13,850 nt of DNA from Actinomycetes bacterium. GTDB taxonomy: Bacteria; Actinomycetota; Actinomycetes; Prado026. A program made the position numbers and the translations under genes. Under the pieces are notes generated by a model. It was not told where the DNA came from and did no database searches. It saw only the letters and a program-made list of their open reading frames with translations. Positions 11,805-13,850 of this stretch are shown in pieces (within the stretch, counting starts at the first letter, position 1; each line of letters begins with the position of its first letter). The DNA lies in NCBI GenBank assembly GCA_025455945.1, contig JALOLN010000105.1:1-13850 (forward strand), written 5' to 3'.

Positions 11805-12632
11805 ATGAGGGTGCTGCCGCAGCCACGGACCGCCGCCGGCCGGGAGGGCCTGGCCGCGCTGCTCGCCGAGCCGGGCCGGGCGCTGGTGGCCTGCGACTAC
11901 GACGGCACCCTCGCCCCCATCGTCGAGCACCCCGACCAGGCCCTCCCGGCGCCGGGGGCGATCGACGCCCTGGTGGCGGTGGCGGGCGTCGTCGGCTCGG
12001 TGGCCGTCGTCACCGGGCGCCCAGCGGCCGCCGCCGTGCACCTGGCCGACCTGGGCCGGGTGCCGGGCATCGTCGTCCTCGGCCTGTACGGCGCCCAGCG
12101 CTGGCCCGGCGCGTCGGCCGGCACCACGTCGGCGCCCGTACCGGCTCCCGGCCTGGACGCCGTCCGGGCCGCGCTGCCCGACGTGGTCGCGGGGGCCCCG
12201 GCCGGGACCTACGTCGAGGACAAGGGCGGCTCCCTGGCGGTGCACACCCGGCGCACCGCCGACCCGCCGGCCGCCCTGGACGCCGTCCGCCCGGCCCTGG
12301 AGCAGCTCGCCGCCCGGCACGGGCTGCGGCTGGACCCGGGCCGGCTGGTGCTGGAGCTGCGCCCGCCCGGCGCGGACAAGGGGCTGGCCCTCGAGGCGCT
12401 GGTCCGGGAGAGGCGGGCCCGCTCGGTGCTGTTCGCCGGCGACGACCTCGGGGACCTGGCGGCCTTCGAGGCGGTCCGGCGGCTGCGGCTGGCCGGCGTG
12501 CCCGGGCTCACCGTGGCCAGCGCCAGCACCGAGACCCCGGAGGTGGCCGCCGAGGCCGACCTGGTGGTGCCCGGGCCGCCCGGCGTCGTCGCCCTGCTGA
12601 CCAGCCTCGCCCGGACCCTCCCGTCGCGGTGA
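11805..12632 (+). CDS. otsB: Trehalose-6-phosphate phosphatase
   Basis: This 275-residue HAD-superfamily phosphatase removes phosphate from trehalose-6-phosphate, the last step of the OtsA-OtsB trehalose pathway in the cytosol. Motif I is CDYDGTLAPI (Asp31 nucleophile, Asp33 acid/base). Motif II is VVTGRP (Thr70). The family's EDKGGSLAVHTR cap segment is at 138-149. Lys192 sits in GADKG, and motif III/IV is AGDDLGD (Asp213, Asp214, Asp217). The length fits the family. ATG 11805 begins 4 bp after the LytR_C stop, so it is the third gene of the operon. No otsA synthase is in the window and must be elsewhere. Its link with an envelope protein may reflect trehalose use in the envelope or stress protection, but this is inference. 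Confidence 0.94.
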   Translation: MRVLPQPRTAAGREGLAALLAEPGRALVACDYDGTLAPIVEHPDQALPAPGAIDALVAVAGVVGSVAVVTGRPAAAAVHLADLGRVPGIVVLGLYGAQRWPGASAGTTSAPVPAPGLDAVRAALPDVVAGAPAGTYVEDKGGSLAVHTRRTADPPAALDAVRPALEQLAARHGLRLDPGRLVLELRPPGADKGLALEALVRERRARSVLFAGDDLGDLAAFEAVRRLRLAGVPGLTVASASTETPEVAAEADLVVPGPPGVVALLTSLARTLPSR

Positions 12633-12665
12633 CGAGGTGGCCGCCCTGGCGACCACATCGTCACC
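12628..12665. terminator. 13-bp hairpin between convergent otsB and oleD
   Basis: GGTGACGAGGTGG (12628-12640) pairs with CCACATCGTCACC (12653-12665) with a single G-A mismatch and a 12-nt loop. The otsB stop codon (TGA 12630-12632) is inside the stem. It can serve both converging genes. A GC palindrome-rich stretch follows at about 12679-12700. Confidence 0.7.
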
Positions 12666-12702
12666 GCCACGGGTCGGAGACGGGGCCGGCCGGCGGCCGC
12701 GG

Positions 12703-13677
12703 TCAGGGGCGGGTGGCGTACCAGGCGGCCAGCCGGGCGAAGCCCTCCGCCAGGCCGACCCGGGGGGACCAGCCGAGGACCTCCCGGGTGCGCCGCTGGT
12801 CGAACCAGTGGGCGGTGGCCAGCTGCTCGGCCAGGAACCGGGTCATCGGGGGCTCGGCGGAGCGGCGGCTGGCCGACCAGGCCAGCTCGACCAGGGCGCC
12901 GGCGGCCCGGGCCACCCGGAAGGGGACGTGCCGCTGTGGTGGCTCGACCCCGGCCGCCAGGCACAGCCGGGTGAGCACCTCACCGACCGGGCGCGGCTCA
13001 CCGTTGGTGACGACCAGCGCCTGGCCGTGGGCGGCGGCGGCCCGGTCCAGCGCGGCCACGAGGGCCTCGACGGCGTTGTCGACGTACGTGGTGTCGATCA
13101 GCGCGGTGCCGTCGCCGACGATCGCCAGCCGCCCGGTCCGGGCCCGCTCGACGATCCGGCCGACCAGCTGGGTGTCGCCCGGACCCCACACCAGGTGCGG
13201 CCGGACCGCGACGACGGCGAACCCGGGCCCGTCGGCGCCGAGGGCCGCCAGCTCGGCGGTGGCCTTGCTGCGGGCGTAGCGCCCGCGGGCGGACCCTGGG
13301 GCCGCCGGCTCGGCCGCCGCCCCCTGCAGCGAGGCCCCGCCGTGCGCGACCGACGGCGAGGAGACCTGGACGAAGCGGCCCACCCCGGCGGACCGGGAGG
13401 CCTCGAGGAGGTTGGCGGTCCCGCCGATGTTGGTCGCGGCGAAGTCCCGCCACGGGCCGGTCATCGACACCTTCGCGGCCAGGTGGACGACGGCGTCCTG
13501 CCCAAAGACCGCGGCGCGGACCGCGTCGGGGTCCGCGACGTCCCCGAGCACCTCGCGGACTCCGCCGAGGGCCGCGCTGCGGCGCTGGAGGACCGTGACG
13601 TCGTCACCACGGTCGCGCAGCGCGGTGGCGACCCCCGAGCCGAGCAGTCCGCTGGCGCCGGTGACCAGGACCCTCAC
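12703..13677 (-). CDS. oleD: OleD-like 2-alkyl-3-oxoalkanoate reductase (extended SDR)
   Basis: This 324-residue NAD(P)-dependent extended SDR has TGASGLLG (6-13), VVHLAAKVSMTGPW (63-76), VSSPSVAHGG (105-114) and the catalytic Tyr134/Lys138 in YARSK. VRPHLVWGPGDTQLVGRI (158-175) and IDTTYVDNAVEA follow, then a C-terminal PPMTRFLAEQLATAHWFD block (276-293). This set of motifs matches OleD, which reduces the 3-keto group of long-chain 2-alkyl-3-ketoacids to beta-hydroxy acids in olefin biosynthesis. GTG 13677 overlaps the stop of the upstream gene, whose end looks like OleC, the next enzyme of the pathway. The pairing strengthens the call. A 3-beta-hydroxysteroid dehydrogenase-like reductase of other lipids is the main alternative. 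Confidence 0.78.
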   Translation of the reverse strand: MRVLVTGASGLLGSGVATALRDRGDDVTVLQRRSAALGGVREVLGDVADPDAVRAAVFGQDAVVHLAAKVSMTGPWRDFAATNIGGTANLLEASRSAGVGRFVQVSSPSVAHGGASLQGAAAEPAAPGSARGRYARSKATAELAALGADGPGFAVVAVRPHLVWGPGDTQLVGRIVERARTGRLAIVGDGTALIDTTYVDNAVEALVAALDRAAAAHGQALVVTNGEPRPVGEVLTRLCLAAGVEPPQRHVPFRVARAAGALVELAWSASRRSAEPPMTRFLAEQLATAHWFDQRRTREVLGWSPRVGLAEGFARLAAWYATRP

Positions 13678-13850
13678 GGCTGACGGACCCGCTCGCCGGC
13701 CAGCACCGCCTCCGCCCAGCGGGCCACCCGGGCCCGGTCGATCTTCGAGTTGTGCCTGATGTCGACCGGGAGCGCAGGGGCGACGAGGACCGCCGCCAGG
13801 TCGGTGCCGGCCGCCGCACGCACGGCGTCCGCCAGGTCGAGGTCGGCGAG
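13674..13850 (-). CDS. oleC: C-terminus of an OleC-like AMP-dependent ligase (beta-lactone synthetase), partial
   Basis: The 58 codons before TGA 13676-13674 read LADLDLADAVRAAAG at the window edge, then VLVAPALPVDIRHNSKIDR and end ARWAEAVLAGERVRQP. PVDxRHNxKI with a late Lys is the C-terminal lysine motif of the OleC branch of the acyl-CoA-synthetase/ANL superfamily. OleC converts beta-hydroxy acids to beta-lactones using ATP. The start and the catalytic core lie outside the window; in some actinobacteria it is fused to OleB, which cannot be tested here. The stop overlaps the oleD start (GTGA), implying one operon. The call rests on a short fragment plus its neighbour. Confidence 0.65.
   Translation of the reverse strand, partial: LADLDLADAVRAAAGTDLAAVLVAPALPVDIRHNSKIDRARVARWAEAVLAGERVRQP

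Overview
The window is very GC-rich, with dense, often overlapping genes, a strong G/C bias at codon third positions, several GTG starts and actinobacterial families (DUF3263, a membrane-anchored LytR_C protein, a trehalose-6-phosphate phosphatase, a YefM/YoeB toxin-antitoxin pair). This points to a high-GC actinobacterium. A Geodermatophilaceae-like host is a guess from the overall look of the proteins, not a demonstrated placement.

Layout from left to right. (1) 2-484 is the 3' end of an Old Yellow Enzyme oxidoreductase. (2) 549-3695 is a coupled pair, a GT4 glycosyltransferase and an amylo-alpha-1,6-glucosidase-type glycogen debranching enzyme. Each carries an internal deletion that shifts the frame, so neither reads through as written. 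(3) 3682-5673 on the minus strand is a compact operon: a DksA/TraR-type C4 zinc-finger protein, then a shortened MreB/actin-fold protein, then a short-chain dehydrogenase. (4) A small predicted secreted protein (5785-6132, minus) and a 684-residue three-domain protein (6192-8246, plus: alpha/beta hydrolase, peptidase-S51-like domain, CysS-type C-terminal domain) are divergent. Both appear to be expressed from leaderless promoters in a 59-bp gap. (5) 8318-8947 is a membrane-anchored DUF5666 protein, facing a patatin-like protein (8956-10071, minus) whose nucleophile position reads Cys. (6) 10160-10659 (minus) is a complete yefM-yoeB toxin-antitoxin operon with two GGTACC boxes 12 bp apart upstream. 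(7) 10866-12632 (plus) is a tight run of DUF3263 protein, LytR_C envelope protein and otsB, behind a good sigma-70-like promoter and a 5'-terminal hairpin. (8) 12703-13850 (minus) is oleD and the 3' end of an oleC-like ligase, the likely end of a long-chain olefin/beta-lactone pathway operon.

Architecture. Four gene pairs are coupled by a GTGA start/stop overlap (1585, 5362, 10417 and 13677). All three convergent junctions (about 3690, 8950 and 12630) hold inverted repeats that include at least one of the flanking stop codons, so the coding ends appear to double as bidirectional terminators. The largest stretch without a confident gene is 5674-6191, and its only candidate is the small secreted ORF. 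No tRNA, rRNA, CRISPR array, insertion sequence or phage gene was seen.

The most notable items are the three-domain hydrolase fusion, the MreB-like protein lacking the usual subdomain IIB segment and coupled to a zinc-finger regulator, the Cys-for-Ser patatin-like protein, the operator geometry of the toxin-antitoxin operon, and the paired frameshifting deletions in the glucan gene pair.
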